From contig NZ_JAPIVP010000005.1 of the NCBI RefSeq assembly GCF_026239555.1, positions 248,001 through 312,000 on the forward strand: DNA of 64,000 bases. The letters are read 5' to 3'. The notes under the pieces are model-generated. The model saw nothing but the letters and a program-made list of their open reading frames with translations. It was not told the origin of the DNA and did not search any database. Source of the DNA: Pedobacter sp. PF22-3. GTDB taxonomy: Bacteria; Bacteroidota; Bacteroidia; Sphingobacteriales; Sphingobacteriaceae. Position 1 is the first letter of the stretch; every line of letters starts with the position of its first letter. Shown piece by piece: positions 1 through 8,277 of the stretch. The position numbers and the translations under genes are program-made.

Positions 1-683
1 ATTTTGCGCAGCTTTTGGAGCAAACAGCACTGGTTAGTTCAGATTTAAGGGTACGTTTCTCTACTTCGCATCCAAAAGATATTACCGATGAGGTTTTACG
101 TACCATTGCTAAATACGATAATATCTGTAATTATATCCACTTACCTGTCCAATCGGGAAATACCCGCATATTGGAGTTAATGAACAGGACTTATACCCGC
201 GAATGGTATATCAATCGTATTGACGCCATCCGTAACATTATTCCGGGGTGTGCAATTTCTACCGATATCATTGCTGGTTTCTGTACAGAAACAGAAGAAG
301 AACACGAAGAAACCCTGAGCATGATGGATTATGTGCAATATGATTTTGCTTATAATTTCACTTACTCTGAAAGACCAGGGACATTAGCCGCCCGTAAACT
401 GGAAGATGATATTCCGGAAGAAGTGAAAAAACGCCGTCTGGCTGAAATTTTAGCCAAACAACAGGCACATTCATTAATGCGTTTGCAAGAATGGGTAGGG
501 AAAACTGTTCGGGTTCTGATTGAAGGCACTTCTAAAAAGTCTGATCTTGATTATTGCGGAAGAGGCGACAGCGGAGCAATGGCCATTTTCCCTGCTATTG
601 AAGGCGTAAAACCAGGTCAGTATGCAAATGTGTATATCGAGAAATGTACATCCGCTACGTTAATCGGTAAAATAGTATCATAA
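1..683 (+). CDS. miaB: tRNA methylthiotransferase MiaB, C-terminal part (5' end outside window)
   Basis: Partial gene. The reading frame is open from base 3, upstream of the first possible start codon in the window, so the true start lies to the left. MiaB adds a methylthio group to N6-isopentenyladenosine-37 of tRNAs reading UNN codons. What remains is the distal part of the radical-SAM barrel, with the family motif FSTSHPKD and the segment [17 protein letters not shown], followed by a TRAM RNA-binding domain from about residue 150 of the visible part. The N-terminal UPF0004 domain and the radical-SAM cysteines are not in the window; roughly half of a usual 440-490 residue protein is missing. 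An inverted repeat follows the stop codon, then a sigma-54 activator gene. Confidence 0.93.
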   Translation, partial: FAQLLEQTALVSSDLRVRFSTSHPKDITDEVLRTIAKYDNICNYIHLPVQSGNTRILELMNRTYTREWYINRIDAIRNIIPGCAISTDIIAGFCTETEEEHEETLSMMDYVQYDFAYNFTYSERPGTLAARKLEDDIPEEVKKRRLAEILAKQQAHSLMRLQEWVGKTVRVLIEGTSKKSDLDYCGRGDSGAMAIFPAIEGVKPGQYANVYIEKCTSATLIGKIVS

Positions 684-688
684 AATCC

Positions 689-751
689 CGTCATGCTGAA
701 CCTGTTTCAGCATCTTAACCAGAAAGACGCTGAAATAAATTCAGCGTGACG
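689..751. repeat. Family R1 intergenic inverted repeat
   Basis: Two 28-base arms (689-716 and 724-751) are imperfect reverse complements separated by 7 bases. The left arm begins CGTCATGCTGAA and the right arm ends TTCAGCGTGACG; they differ at 2 bases plus a 4-base middle block. It lies between miaB and the sigma-54 activator and may act as a terminator or stabiliser for miaB mRNA, although no clear T-run follows. Related arms recur at several other intergenic sites in the window. Confidence 0.8.
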
Positions 752-768
752 AACTTTAGAAAGAATAA

Positions 769-2016
769 ATGGATACACAAAATATTAAACAACGTTTCGG
801 TATTATTGGCAATTCGCCTTTACTTAACCGTGCCATAGATATTGCCAGCCAGGTAGCACCAACAGATATGTCGGTATTGATTACAGGCGAAAGTGGCAGT
901 GGTAAAGAAGTGTTCTCGCAGATTATCCATCAAATGAGTGCCCGTAAACACGGTGCTTTTATTGCGGTAAACTGTGGTGCCATCCCCGAAGGAACCATAG
1001 ATTCTGAGCTTTTTGGTCACGAAAAAGGATCATTTACTGGTGCGCATGAGGCCCGTAAGGGATATTTTGAGGTGGCAAATGGCGGTACCATCTTTTTAGA
1101 TGAGGTTGCTGAGTTACCTTTAGGCACACAGGCTCGTTTACTGCGTATTTTGGAAAGTGGCGAATATTTACGCGTAGGGTCTTCTAAAGTACAAAAAACA
1201 GATGTCCGTATTATTGCAGCCACTAACGTAGATGTATATAACCGTGTTAAAAACGGAAAATTCCGCGAAGATTTATATTATAGGTTAAATACTGTTCCAT
1301 TGCGCATACCTGCTTTGAAAGAACGTAAAGAAGATATTTATTTATTATTCAGAAAATTTGCGGCTGATTTTAGCGATAAATACCGTAGTCCGGCATTACA
1401 TCTGGAGCCGGATGCCATTCAGGTCTTAACCAATTACAGCTGGCCAGGTAATGTTCGTCAGTTAAAAAACATAGCTGAGCAGATCTGTGTATTAGAAAAA
1501 GATCGAAATGTGAGCGGTCAGGCCATTTTAAATTATATCCCGAACGAAGCTGGAAGTAACTTGCCAATGGCGATCAACGCTCAATCGAAAGAAGATTTTA
1601 CAGAAAGAGATATTTTGTATAAGGTTCTTTTTGATATGAAAAAGGATATGGTTGAGCTTAAAAAACTAGTGGCTGAAATTATTCAGCACGGTGGAAATAC
1701 CGCTACAGTATTGGCAGATAACCCGCAGTATATCAATCAGCTATACCGTGATGTAGAGTTGCCTGCCGGACAGGAACATGCCTTTACCATTCAGCATCCT
1801 GCACCAGGCAATAATAACATTAACAATAATAATAATGCTGATTATTTTGCGCACGAGGCTGAAGAAGTAGAAGAGTCATTGTCGTTGGTGGATAAAGAAT
1901 CAGACCTGATTAAAAAGGCATTAAAAAAACACAAGGGTAAACGTAAGTTTGCAGCACAGGAATTGGGTATTTCAGAACGGACCTTGTATAGGAAGATTAA
2001 GGAATTAAACCTATAA
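769..2016 (+). CDS. Sigma-54-dependent transcriptional activator without receiver domain
   Basis: A 415-residue bacterial enhancer-binding protein that would use ATP hydrolysis to remodel sigma-54 RNA polymerase. The AAA+ domain starts almost at the N-terminus: Walker A GESGSGKE at 40-47, the sigma-54 contact loop GSFTGA at 87-92 (serine in place of the usual alanine), Walker B GGTIFLDEV at about 105-113, and YSWPGNVRQL near 225. A Fis-type helix-turn-helix ends the protein (about 372-412). There is no N-terminal receiver, PAS or GAF domain, so its input is unknown; control by abundance or by a partner protein is possible. A linker containing an asparagine run (about 345-355) separates the AAA+ and DNA-binding parts. 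It sits between miaB and lptE. Confidence 0.92.
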   Translation: MDTQNIKQRFGIIGNSPLLNRAIDIASQVAPTDMSVLITGESGSGKEVFSQIIHQMSARKHGAFIAVNCGAIPEGTIDSELFGHEKGSFTGAHEARKGYFEVANGGTIFLDEVAELPLGTQARLLRILESGEYLRVGSSKVQKTDVRIIAATNVDVYNRVKNGKFREDLYYRLNTVPLRIPALKERKEDIYLLFRKFAADFSDKYRSPALHLEPDAIQVLTNYSWPGNVRQLKNIAEQICVLEKDRNVSGQAILNYIPNEAGSNLPMAINAQSKEDFTERDILYKVLFDMKKDMVELKKLVAEIIQHGGNTATVLADNPQYINQLYRDVELPAGQEHAFTIQHPAPGNNNINNNNNADYFAHEAEEVEESLSLVDKESDLIKKALKKHKGKRKFAAQELGISERTLYRKIKELNL

Positions 2017-2082
2017 ATTTAATTGCTTATATTAAATTCCCTGTAAAGCACGTTTCTCAAAAATTAGACTACATTTTCGATA

Positions 2083-2598
2083 ATGATGAAAATTAAAATA
2101 TTTGCCTTAATTCTGCTTACTTCGGTATTTAGCGCTTGCTCTTATAAATTCAGTGGAGCATCAACAACGGGATTAAAAACGGTGGTTGTTCGGGTATTTG
2201 AAAATAATGCGCCTCTAGTGGTGCCAACATTAAGTAACCAGATTACTGAATCGTTAAAAAGCCGTATCCGTAACCAAACTAAATTGATTATTTCTCCAAC
2301 AGGCGAGGGAGATGCATCATTTGAGGGTAGAATAACAGGTTATGATATTAAACCGGTTGCGCTTCAGAATAGTGCTACACCAACCGCAGGAGCAAACAGA
2401 TTAACCATTACGGTTTCGGTAAAATATAAGAATAATATAAAAGAGCACGAAAAAGAAAGTTTTGAAGAGAGCTTTACCAAATATTTTGATTTTCCGATTA
2501 ATGGGGCGCCCATTCAAACGTTATTGCCTGGAGCTATAGAAAATATCAACAAACAGTTATCGGAAGATATTTTTAACCGTGCATTTGCACAGTGGTAA
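2083..2598 (+). CDS. lptE: LptE-family outer-membrane lipoprotein
   Basis: A 171-residue lipoprotein. The signal peptide ends in the lipobox VFSAC with the lipidated cysteine at residue 19. The rest fits the LptE family (PF04390), the plug/assembly partner of the LptD channel that inserts lipopolysaccharide into the outer membrane: strand-rich, with the early segment VVVRVFENNAPLVVPTLS and a helix with ITESLKSRIRNQTKL. Two ATG codons (2083 and 2086) are possible starts. The run of miaB, sigma-54 activator, lptE, TPR-like protein and secG, all in one direction with short gaps, suggests shared envelope-related transcription. The family is divergent in sequence, so the assignment rests on the lipobox, size and fold-like pattern. 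Confidence 0.8.
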   Translation: MMKIKIFALILLTSVFSACSYKFSGASTTGLKTVVVRVFENNAPLVVPTLSNQITESLKSRIRNQTKLIISPTGEGDASFEGRITGYDIKPVALQNSATPTAGANRLTITVSVKYKNNIKEHEKESFEESFTKYFDFPINGAPIQTLLPGAIENINKQLSEDIFNRAFAQW

Positions 2599-2673
2599 AT
2601 AAAACAGTACGCTAAAAAGACAAAATTTTCAAAACCCGTTTACATTTTTTTAACTTAGCGGCAAACCTCGATA

Positions 2674-3732
2674 ATGGATAACAAAAAGCTACTGGCAGAT
2701 TTACTTGCGCAACCTGGAAAGGTTAGGCCAGAGCATGCATTCATGTTGCAGGAAATGGTTAAGCAATTTCCATACGCACAGCCCATCCATTTACTTTTGG
2801 CCAAAGCCAATGCCTCATTTATTCCAAAAGCTGCATTATATGGTCAGGGGCATGTATTGTTCCATGTACTCAATATGGTTCCGGTTGAGGTGGCAGAGCA
2901 GGAAGAGGAAGCTGATATTAATGAAGTTGTTGCAGAAAATATACAGCATGAGCCAGAAGTTTTAGCGCAAACAAGTGAATTTACTGATGATAGTCCATCT
3001 TTTACGGATCAGGTGTTAGATGCAGAAATAACTAACCACCTGCCCGGCAGCAATAACCATTTTATGGACTTGCCTGTAGATGATGATTCTTTTATCGAAA
3101 GTGTAGCCGCTACAGACTTCTTTGCCTTTGAGCAGAAATTAAGTACCGATGTGGTTAACGCTGCACCAGAAATCGAAACTGTTGTGCCAGACGAGCCAGA
3201 AAGGAATTTTGTTTCGCAATATAACGATGATAAGCTTCCATACACATTTTTATGGTGGTTAGCTAAAACACGTAAAGAGCATGAGCAGATTTTTCAGCCT
3301 TATGCGCATCCTAATGCTAATAGTAATAAACCACAGCCACAAAATAAGCAACAGCAGGAAAGCGCTGAGTTTCAGCAACAGTACGTTGAGCATATTTTTC
3401 ACATACAAACCCCTTTTGAGGTAGCCGATCACTTAGCCGAATATCCTGCTGCCGAAATTAAAGATGCCAAGGGTGCAGAAATTATCGAGAAATTCTTAAA
3501 AGAAGATCCAACAATTAAGCCGCCTAAACCAGAACAGATCGATAATGAAAATAAGGCCAAGAAAAGTGCGGAAGACAATTACGACCTGGTTTCGGAGACT
3601 TTAGCTAAAATTTATATCGAGCAAATGCTTTATCACAAAGCCATAGATACTTATAAAAAATTAAGTTTGAAATATCCGGAAAAAAGCCGTTACTTTGCCG
3701 ACCTTATCCAATCTATAGAAAAGAAATTTTAA
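2674..3732 (+). CDS. Hypothetical protein with C-terminal TPR-like repeat
   Basis: A 352-residue protein of unknown function with no signal peptide or membrane segment, so probably cytoplasmic. The N-terminal 80 residues resemble a helical domain (HAFMLQEMVKQFPYAQPIHLLLAKA). The middle is acidic and low in complexity, with a Gln-rich stretch near 215-235. The last 50 residues look like a tetratricopeptide repeat (LAKIYIEQMLYHKAIDTYKKL, then KYPEKSRYFADLI). Fifteen bases separate it from secG, so co-transcription is likely. The position between lptE and secG hints at an envelope or export scaffold role, but this is inference from context only. Confidence 0.75.
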   Translation: MDNKKLLADLLAQPGKVRPEHAFMLQEMVKQFPYAQPIHLLLAKANASFIPKAALYGQGHVLFHVLNMVPVEVAEQEEEADINEVVAENIQHEPEVLAQTSEFTDDSPSFTDQVLDAEITNHLPGSNNHFMDLPVDDDSFIESVAATDFFAFEQKLSTDVVNAAPEIETVVPDEPERNFVSQYNDDKLPYTFLWWLAKTRKEHEQIFQPYAHPNANSNKPQPQNKQQQESAEFQQQYVEHIFHIQTPFEVADHLAEYPAAEIKDAKGAEIIEKFLKEDPTIKPPKPEQIDNENKAKKSAEDNYDLVSETLAKIYIEQMLYHKAIDTYKKLSLKYPEKSRYFADLIQSIEKKF

Positions 3733-3746
3733 AATATAATATTACC

Positions 3747-4109
3747 ATGGTAACCTTTTTAATCATTTTATTAATTATTGCGTGTGTAGCCTTAGGCTTG
3801 TTTGTTTTAATACAAAACCCTAAAGGCGGTGGTTTAGCTACAGGCGGTGGCACTAGTAACATGTTTGGTGTACAACGTACCGGCGATGTTTTAGAAAAAG
3901 GATCTTGGGTATTGCTAACACTAATAGTGGTGTTAACGCTTGCCGTTACTACAATTGCTAAAACAAGCGGTGGTAGCGCTGCAGTTGGAAACTCAGCTAT
4001 TCAGGAGCGTTTAAACAAAACACCGTCACCATCTCCAATCGGTGGCAATTTAAACAGCACTAAACCGGCAACCTCAACTCCGGCCAAAACCGATTCAACA
4101 AAGAAATAA
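3747..4109 (+). CDS. secG: Preprotein translocase subunit SecG
   Basis: A 120-residue membrane protein with the SecG pattern: a first hydrophobic helix at about 3-22, the conserved loop QNPKGGGLATGGGTSNMFG, and a second helix at about 50-70. SecG assists the SecYE channel during SecA-driven export across the inner membrane. The C-terminal tail is longer than in E. coli and rich in Ser, Thr, Pro and Lys, as is common in Bacteroidota. It is the last gene of the cluster; a hairpin terminator follows 21 bases after the stop. Confidence 0.93.
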   Translation: MVTFLIILLIIACVALGLFVLIQNPKGGGLATGGGTSNMFGVQRTGDVLEKGSWVLLTLIVVLTLAVTTIAKTSGGSAAVGNSAIQERLNKTPSPSPIGGNLNSTKPATSTPAKTDSTKK

Positions 4110-4130
4110 GTAATACTTACCCATATTTAT

Positions 4131-4160
4131 AAAGCTTTCCTCAAAAGGGAAAGCTTTTTT
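4131..4160 (+). terminator. Rho-independent terminator after secG
   Basis: A 10-base stem, AAAGCTTTCC (4131-4140) against GGAAAGCTTT (4148-4157), with a 7-base loop and a T-rich tail. It closes the lptE-secG transcription unit ahead of the histidine kinase gene. Confidence 0.85.
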
Positions 4161-4239
4161 GTTTTTAGCATTTATTCGCATGAATGAATAGCCATTATCT
4201 CTTAACACACATTTAACATAAAAAGCTTTAAATTGCAGC

Positions 4240-5265
4240 ATGAAATTAAGTGTGCTGGTTTTATTTACTGCTCTCGCCGTTGGTATTTCCATCGGGATGG
4301 TTAATTTTTATTTTCAGCATAGTCTGTATTACATGGCCATTTCTTTTGGCGTATCGTTTCTATGCAGTTTTTTGGTTTTTTATTACCTGCTGGAGAAATA
4401 TATCTACACCAAAATCAAACTCATCTACAAGCTGATCCATAACCTTAAATTGGGTAAGGATTTAAAAGATGCGCTTGGTGAGTATGTGAGTTCCGATCCG
4501 ATTAATGATGTAGAGCAAGAAGTAAAGGAATGGGCAGGCGCAAAAAAAAAGGAAATCGATTTATTAAAAAAACAGGAACAGTTTAGGAGAGAGTTTCTTT
4601 CAAATGTTTCGCATGAATTTAAAACCCCGCTTTTTGCCATTCAAGGTTATATCGAGACTTTACAGGATTGCCTGGTAGATGACCCCGATCAAGCCGTTCT
4701 ATTTCTAAAGAAAGCAGAAAACAATGTAGAGCGGTTGAGTTATTTGATTAAGGATTTAGACGTTATTTCAAAATTAGAAACAGGAGAATCGCCAATTAAC
4801 TATCAAAAATTCGATTTTGTACAACTGGCAAAAGAGGTAATGGAAAACCTCGAAGACCGCGCCAAAGCAAAAAACATTAAACTCTTTTTTAAAGATAAGT
4901 ACACTGCCATGACCCTGGTTTCTGCCGATCGCGAAAAGATTAGGCAGGTGCTAATCAACTTGATGGTAAACAGCATTAAGTACGGTATTGATGGAGGCGA
5001 AACCGCCATTAAAATTTTCGAACTGCATGATCAGGTTTTGATCGAAGTTACCGACAACGGTATTGGTATAGAAGAAAAACATCTCGCACGGCTGTTCGAG
5101 CGTTTTTACCGCATTGATACCCACAGGGCAAGAGAAGTTGGAGGCACGGGTTTAGGTTTAGCTATTGTAAAACACATTTTAGAAGCACACCAGCAAACTA
5201 TTTCGGTAAGGAGCACACCTGGTATAGGAACTACCTTTGCCTTTACCCTACAAAAAGGTGGGTAA
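4240..5265 (+). CDS. Membrane sensor histidine kinase (PhoR-like)
   Basis: A 341-residue kinase with two N-terminal membrane helices (about 3-23 and 31-51) and almost no extracellular loop, then a short linker, the HisKA H-box [17 protein letters not shown] with the phospho-accepting histidine at residue 125, and a HATPase domain with the N-box [11 protein letters not shown]1 box DNGIGI and G2 box GGTGLGLAI. This layout is typical of PhoR-like kinases. No response regulator is adjacent. The next genes encode a PhoU-like protein and a phosphate transporter, so a link to phosphate sensing is plausible but not shown. Very small sensor loops often mean that the signal arrives through a membrane partner. 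Confidence 0.88.
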   Translation: MKLSVLVLFTALAVGISIGMVNFYFQHSLYYMAISFGVSFLCSFLVFYYLLEKYIYTKIKLIYKLIHNLKLGKDLKDALGEYVSSDPINDVEQEVKEWAGAKKKEIDLLKKQEQFRREFLSNVSHEFKTPLFAIQGYIETLQDCLVDDPDQAVLFLKKAENNVERLSYLIKDLDVISKLETGESPINYQKFDFVQLAKEVMENLEDRAKAKNIKLFFKDKYTAMTLVSADREKIRQVLINLMVNSIKYGIDGGETAIKIFELHDQVLIEVTDNGIGIEEKHLARLFERFYRIDTHRAREVGGTGLGLAIVKHILEAHQQTISVRSTPGIGTTFAFTLQKGG

Positions 5266-5474
5266 TTTATATCTTATTAAGTACATCAGCTTATCGTCTT
5301 TTGCAGCCCACAGGCACGTAAATCATACACAAAGTAGTTGTGCCCGCACCTATGCCATTTTATTATTCATGGTTTGCTGCCTAAAGCTATAGAAATAAGG
5401 CACAACCAAGGTTTTAGAAAAAATAAATTAGTTAATATAATTCATAAATTAACATTAACTTAACATTGGGCTTG

Positions 5475-5482
5475 TAGCTTTG
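5475..5482 (+). promoter_or_regulatory. Candidate -7 box of the PhoU-like/PiT operon
   Basis: TAGCTTTG matches the Bacteroidota -7 consensus TAnnTTTG and lies 20 bases before the ATG at 5502. No clear TTG is present at the -33 position, so this is a partial match. Confidence 0.4.
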
Positions 5483-5501
5483 CAACATATTAAAAATTAA
5501 C

Positions 5502-6143
5502 ATGAACAATATTTTTAAGTTCTTTACACCTCAAGACAAAAAGTTTCATCCGCTTTTCGAACAAGCTGGTAGCAATGCATTAAAAATTGCTGAAACCCTT
5601 TTAGAAATGGTGAGTACGGGTGATGCTGAAAGCAGAAAAACAATTTTTAAAGAAATTGAGCGCTTAGAGCATGTAGGTGATGATATTACCCATTCGATAT
5701 TTCTTGAACTGAGCAGGAACTTTATTACACCATTTGATAGAGAAGACATTCATGCATTGGCTACGGCTGTTGATGATGTTGCCGATTATATTTATGGTAC
5801 TGCAAACCGCATGCAGATGTATAACATGAACACCATTAACGAGCCGATTGTTAAAATTGCCGAACTTTTGGTAGAAATGTGTACCGATATTGATAAAGCA
5901 ATTAAAGAGTTGCGCAGCTTTAAAAACATCCGGGTAATTGCTGATGCGTGTATTCGTATTAACAGTGGCGAAAACCAGGCTGATTATGTATTTACGTTAG
6001 CGGTAGCCCGTTTATTTGAATATGAAACCAATGCGATTGAATTAATTAAACAAAAAGAGGTTTTACAAACGATAGAAAAAGCAACCGATAAGTGTGAGGA
6101 TGTGGCAAATGTGCTTGAAACTATCTTGGTTAAAAACGCTTAA
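5502..6143 (+). CDS. PhoU-like DUF47 family protein
   Basis: A 213-residue, all-helical protein of the DUF47/PhoU-like family that typically accompanies PiT phosphate transporters and is thought to modulate them. Typical features are FTPQDKKFHPLFEQ at the N-terminus and the charged metal-binding type helices with HVGDDITHSIF and DDVADYIYG. There is no signal peptide or membrane segment, so it is expected on the cytoplasmic side of the transporter. The gap to the PiT gene is 12 bases, so the two form an operon. Confidence 0.88.
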   Translation: MNNIFKFFTPQDKKFHPLFEQAGSNALKIAETLLEMVSTGDAESRKTIFKEIERLEHVGDDITHSIFLELSRNFITPFDREDIHALATAVDDVADYIYGTANRMQMYNMNTINEPIVKIAELLVEMCTDIDKAIKELRSFKNIRVIADACIRINSGENQADYVFTLAVARLFEYETNAIELIKQKEVLQTIEKATDKCEDVANVLETILVKNA

Positions 6144-6155
6144 TAAAAAACAAAC

Positions 6156-7166
6156 ATGGTAACTACCTTATTGGTTGTTGTTGTAATTCTGGCTATTGCT
6201 TTCGATTACATTAACGGCTTTCACGATGCCGCTAACTCGATTGCAACAGTTGTTTCTACAAAAGTTCTTACGCCTTTTCAGGCGGTTTTATGGGCTGCGT
6301 TATTCAATTTCGCTGCCTACTTTTATTTTACCGACCACAAAGTGGCCAATACTGTTGCTAAAACGGTAATCGAAAATTATATCACTTTAGAAGTTATTCT
6401 GGCAGGTTTAGTTGCTGCAATTATCTGGAACCTTTTAACCTGGTGGTATGGTATTCCTTCAAGTTCATCACACACTTTAATCGGTGGTTTTGCTGGTGCA
6501 GGTATGACACATGCTTTACTTACTGGCGCTAGTCCGCTTGATGCTGTAAACATGGGTTATGTAATAAAAATTGTTTCTTTCATTGTATTGGCACCAATAA
6601 TCGGTATGGTGATATCAGTTGTATTAACACTAATTATTATCAATATCTGTCGTTATGCGAAGCCGGCAACTGCTGAGAAATGGTTTAAACGCCTGCAATT
6701 GCTTTCTTCTGCTGCATTAAGTTTCTTCCACGGAGGTAATGATGCTCAAAAGGTAATGGGTATTATTGCAACGGCATTAATTGCATCGAAAGTAATTCCA
6801 AACTTCGAATCGATGCCCGCTTGGGTGCCTATCTGCTGTTATTCAGCAATCTCTTTAGGTACGATGAGTGGCGGTTGGAAAATTGTTAAAACAATGGGGT
6901 CTAAAATCACCAAGGTAACCGCACTTGAAGGTGTTGCTGCTGAAGGTGCTGGAGCGATAACATTGGGTATTACGGAGCATTTCGGTATTCCGGTTTCTAC
7001 TACACACACCATTACAGGTTCTATTGTAGGTGTAGGTGTGGTAAAAAGTGTTTCGGCTGTACGTTGGGGGGTAACCATCAACTTAATTTGGGCATGGATT
7101 TTAACCATTCCGGTTTCGGCCACATTGGCTGCCATTATTTATGCCGTGATTTATTACTTAAAATAA
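6156..7166 (+). CDS. pit: Inorganic phosphate transporter, PiT family
   Basis: A 336-residue polytopic membrane protein, a cation-coupled low-affinity phosphate transporter. Both inverted signature motifs are present: GFHDAANSIATVV near the N-terminus and FFHGGNDAQKVMG in the middle, each followed by several hydrophobic helices; the repeats PSSSSHTLIGG and PVSTTHTITGS also match the two halves of the PiT fold. It is the second gene of the operon with the PhoU-like protein, and a strong terminator follows. Confidence 0.93.
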   Translation: MVTTLLVVVVILAIAFDYINGFHDAANSIATVVSTKVLTPFQAVLWAALFNFAAYFYFTDHKVANTVAKTVIENYITLEVILAGLVAAIIWNLLTWWYGIPSSSSHTLIGGFAGAGMTHALLTGASPLDAVNMGYVIKIVSFIVLAPIIGMVISVVLTLIIINICRYAKPATAEKWFKRLQLLSSAALSFFHGGNDAQKVMGIIATALIASKVIPNFESMPAWVPICCYSAISLGTMSGGWKIVKTMGSKITKVTALEGVAAEGAGAITLGITEHFGIPVSTTHTITGSIVGVGVVKSVSAVRWGVTINLIWAWILTIPVSATLAAIIYAVIYYLK

Positions 7167-7191
7167 AAACAAAATCCTTTAATATTTTCAG

Positions 7192-7222
7192 AAGACCAAG
7201 GCATTAGCTTTGGTCTTTTTTT
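7192..7222 (+). terminator. Rho-independent terminator after the PiT gene
   Basis: An 11-base stem (7192-7202 with 7207-7217, one G-T pair), starting AAGACCAA and ending TTGGTCTT, with loop ATTA and a run of T. Confidence 0.9.
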
Positions 7223-7231
7223 TGGGTCTTT

Positions 7232-7525
7232 TTTTACCGCAAAGAACGCTAAATTTTCGCAAAGCGATGTTTTGTTTTACCACAGAGGGAATTGAGTTTG
7301 CACGGAGCAACACGGAGAAAAGCTATCATATAGGCTACTATTAACATGATACCAACAAAACGGTCGTGCTCGATTGAAGCGTGCAACGGAGATATTTTCT
7401 TTCTGTGAAAGACCCTGAAACAAGTTCAGGGTGACGATTTGCCGGAGAGATTTACTTGCATAGATTTTCCACTGTGCTATACCTCGCTTTTTCTGTGTTT
7501 TTTCTTGGTAAAACCGGTGGTTAAA
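7232..7525. repeat. Composite intergenic repeats (families R2 and R1)
   Basis: The 371 bases between the PiT and PaiB-like genes hold a terminator and then repeat material, with no convincing gene. ACCACAGAG at 7279-7287 followed by ATTGAGTT matches the copy at 8167-8187 (family R2). A degenerate R1 copy runs from about 7364 to 7436, and its arm AAGACCCTGAAA...GTGACG (7409-7436) is the same 28-base unit as 724-751. An open frame at 7439-7633 is repeat-derived and overlaps the next gene. Confidence 0.65.
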
Positions 7526-7537
7526 GCATGCGTATGC

Positions 7538-8152
7538 CTACAAATTTTTCTTCATTTCCTTCGCTACTTCTTTTGCAAGCGGATCTTCACTTTTTTCCAG
7601 GTTCGCTATAATACTTTCCTGATTTTTTGTTGAATGGTTCTGGCTCATTTTAAAAACATGGTCGATCTGCTGGACCATAACTTCGAATCCTGTAATTGCT
7701 TTTAAATGCTTCTGGATATATGCTTCATCCATTTTATTAAATGCAGCAGGACTTGTTTCAGGGCGCTCATACTGATCTGTCAGTTCTTTGATCACCTGGT
7801 AAGTTTCTTCCGAATCCATAAGTCGGATCGTGCCTTTTGCCTGAACCGTTTTATAATTCCAGGTAGATACTGAAGCTGGTTTTTCGTAAACTGAAGCACT
7901 GATATAAGCATGCGCACCAGTAAAAAGAGCCATTACGTTTGGATTTTGCTCAAAGGCCCTACAATGATCGGTTTTCGTCATAATGTGGCCGGTAAGTTTG
8001 ATCAAATCACCATTGGTGATGGTTTGAACCGGTACCTGCGTAACAACCGGATACTCGCCATCAAAACCAATTAATGTGATAAAGTTATTTTGTTGCATAA
8101 ATTCAAGAATTTCATCTTGATTGCCTGCTTTAGAATAGGATGTTTTGTACAT
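7538..8152 (-). CDS. PaiB-like FMN-binding split-barrel protein
   Basis: A 204-residue protein of the PaiB / FMN-binding negative transcriptional regulator family, with the flavin split-barrel fold. Typical segments are the N-terminal MYKTSYSKAG, GHIMTKTDHCRAF, the conserved FTGAHAYISASVY and STWNYKTVQAKG, and the C-terminal KMSQNHSTKN that replaces the usual LSQNRS. In Bacillus, PaiB affects sporulation and protease genes, but most family members have no proven DNA-binding role and may be flavin- or heme-dependent enzymes. It is a single-gene unit flanked by repeat elements on both sides. Confidence 0.82.
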   Translation of the reverse strand: MYKTSYSKAGNQDEILEFMQQNNFITLIGFDGEYPVVTQVPVQTITNGDLIKLTGHIMTKTDHCRAFEQNPNVMALFTGAHAYISASVYEKPASVSTWNYKTVQAKGTIRLMDSEETYQVIKELTDQYERPETSPAAFNKMDEAYIQKHLKAITGFEVMVQQIDHVFKMSQNHSTKNQESIIANLEKSEDPLAKEVAKEMKKNL

Positions 8153-8159
8153 GAGTTGT

Positions 8160-8273
8160 GCTCTCTACCACAGAGGCTATTGAGTTCAATATATATAAAA
8201 TGAGGGTTTTAACAGTACTTTTACTCCTATCTACATGACCTCCGTGTATTTTTTGTGTACCCGGTGGTTGAAG
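8160..8273. repeat. Family R2 intergenic repeat
   Basis: The region between the PaiB-like gene and the TonB-tailed gene contains TACCACAGAGGCTATTGAGTT near 8166, nearly the same as the copy at 7278, and a distal CTCCGTGTATTTTTTGTG block resembling the opposite arm. No gene is visible here. Confidence 0.55.
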
Positions 8274-8277
8274 GGAC

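Noticed and set aside
7439..7633. A 64-codon open frame on the plus strand
   Set aside because: It lies in repeat DNA and overlaps the 3' end of the PaiB-like gene on the other strand.
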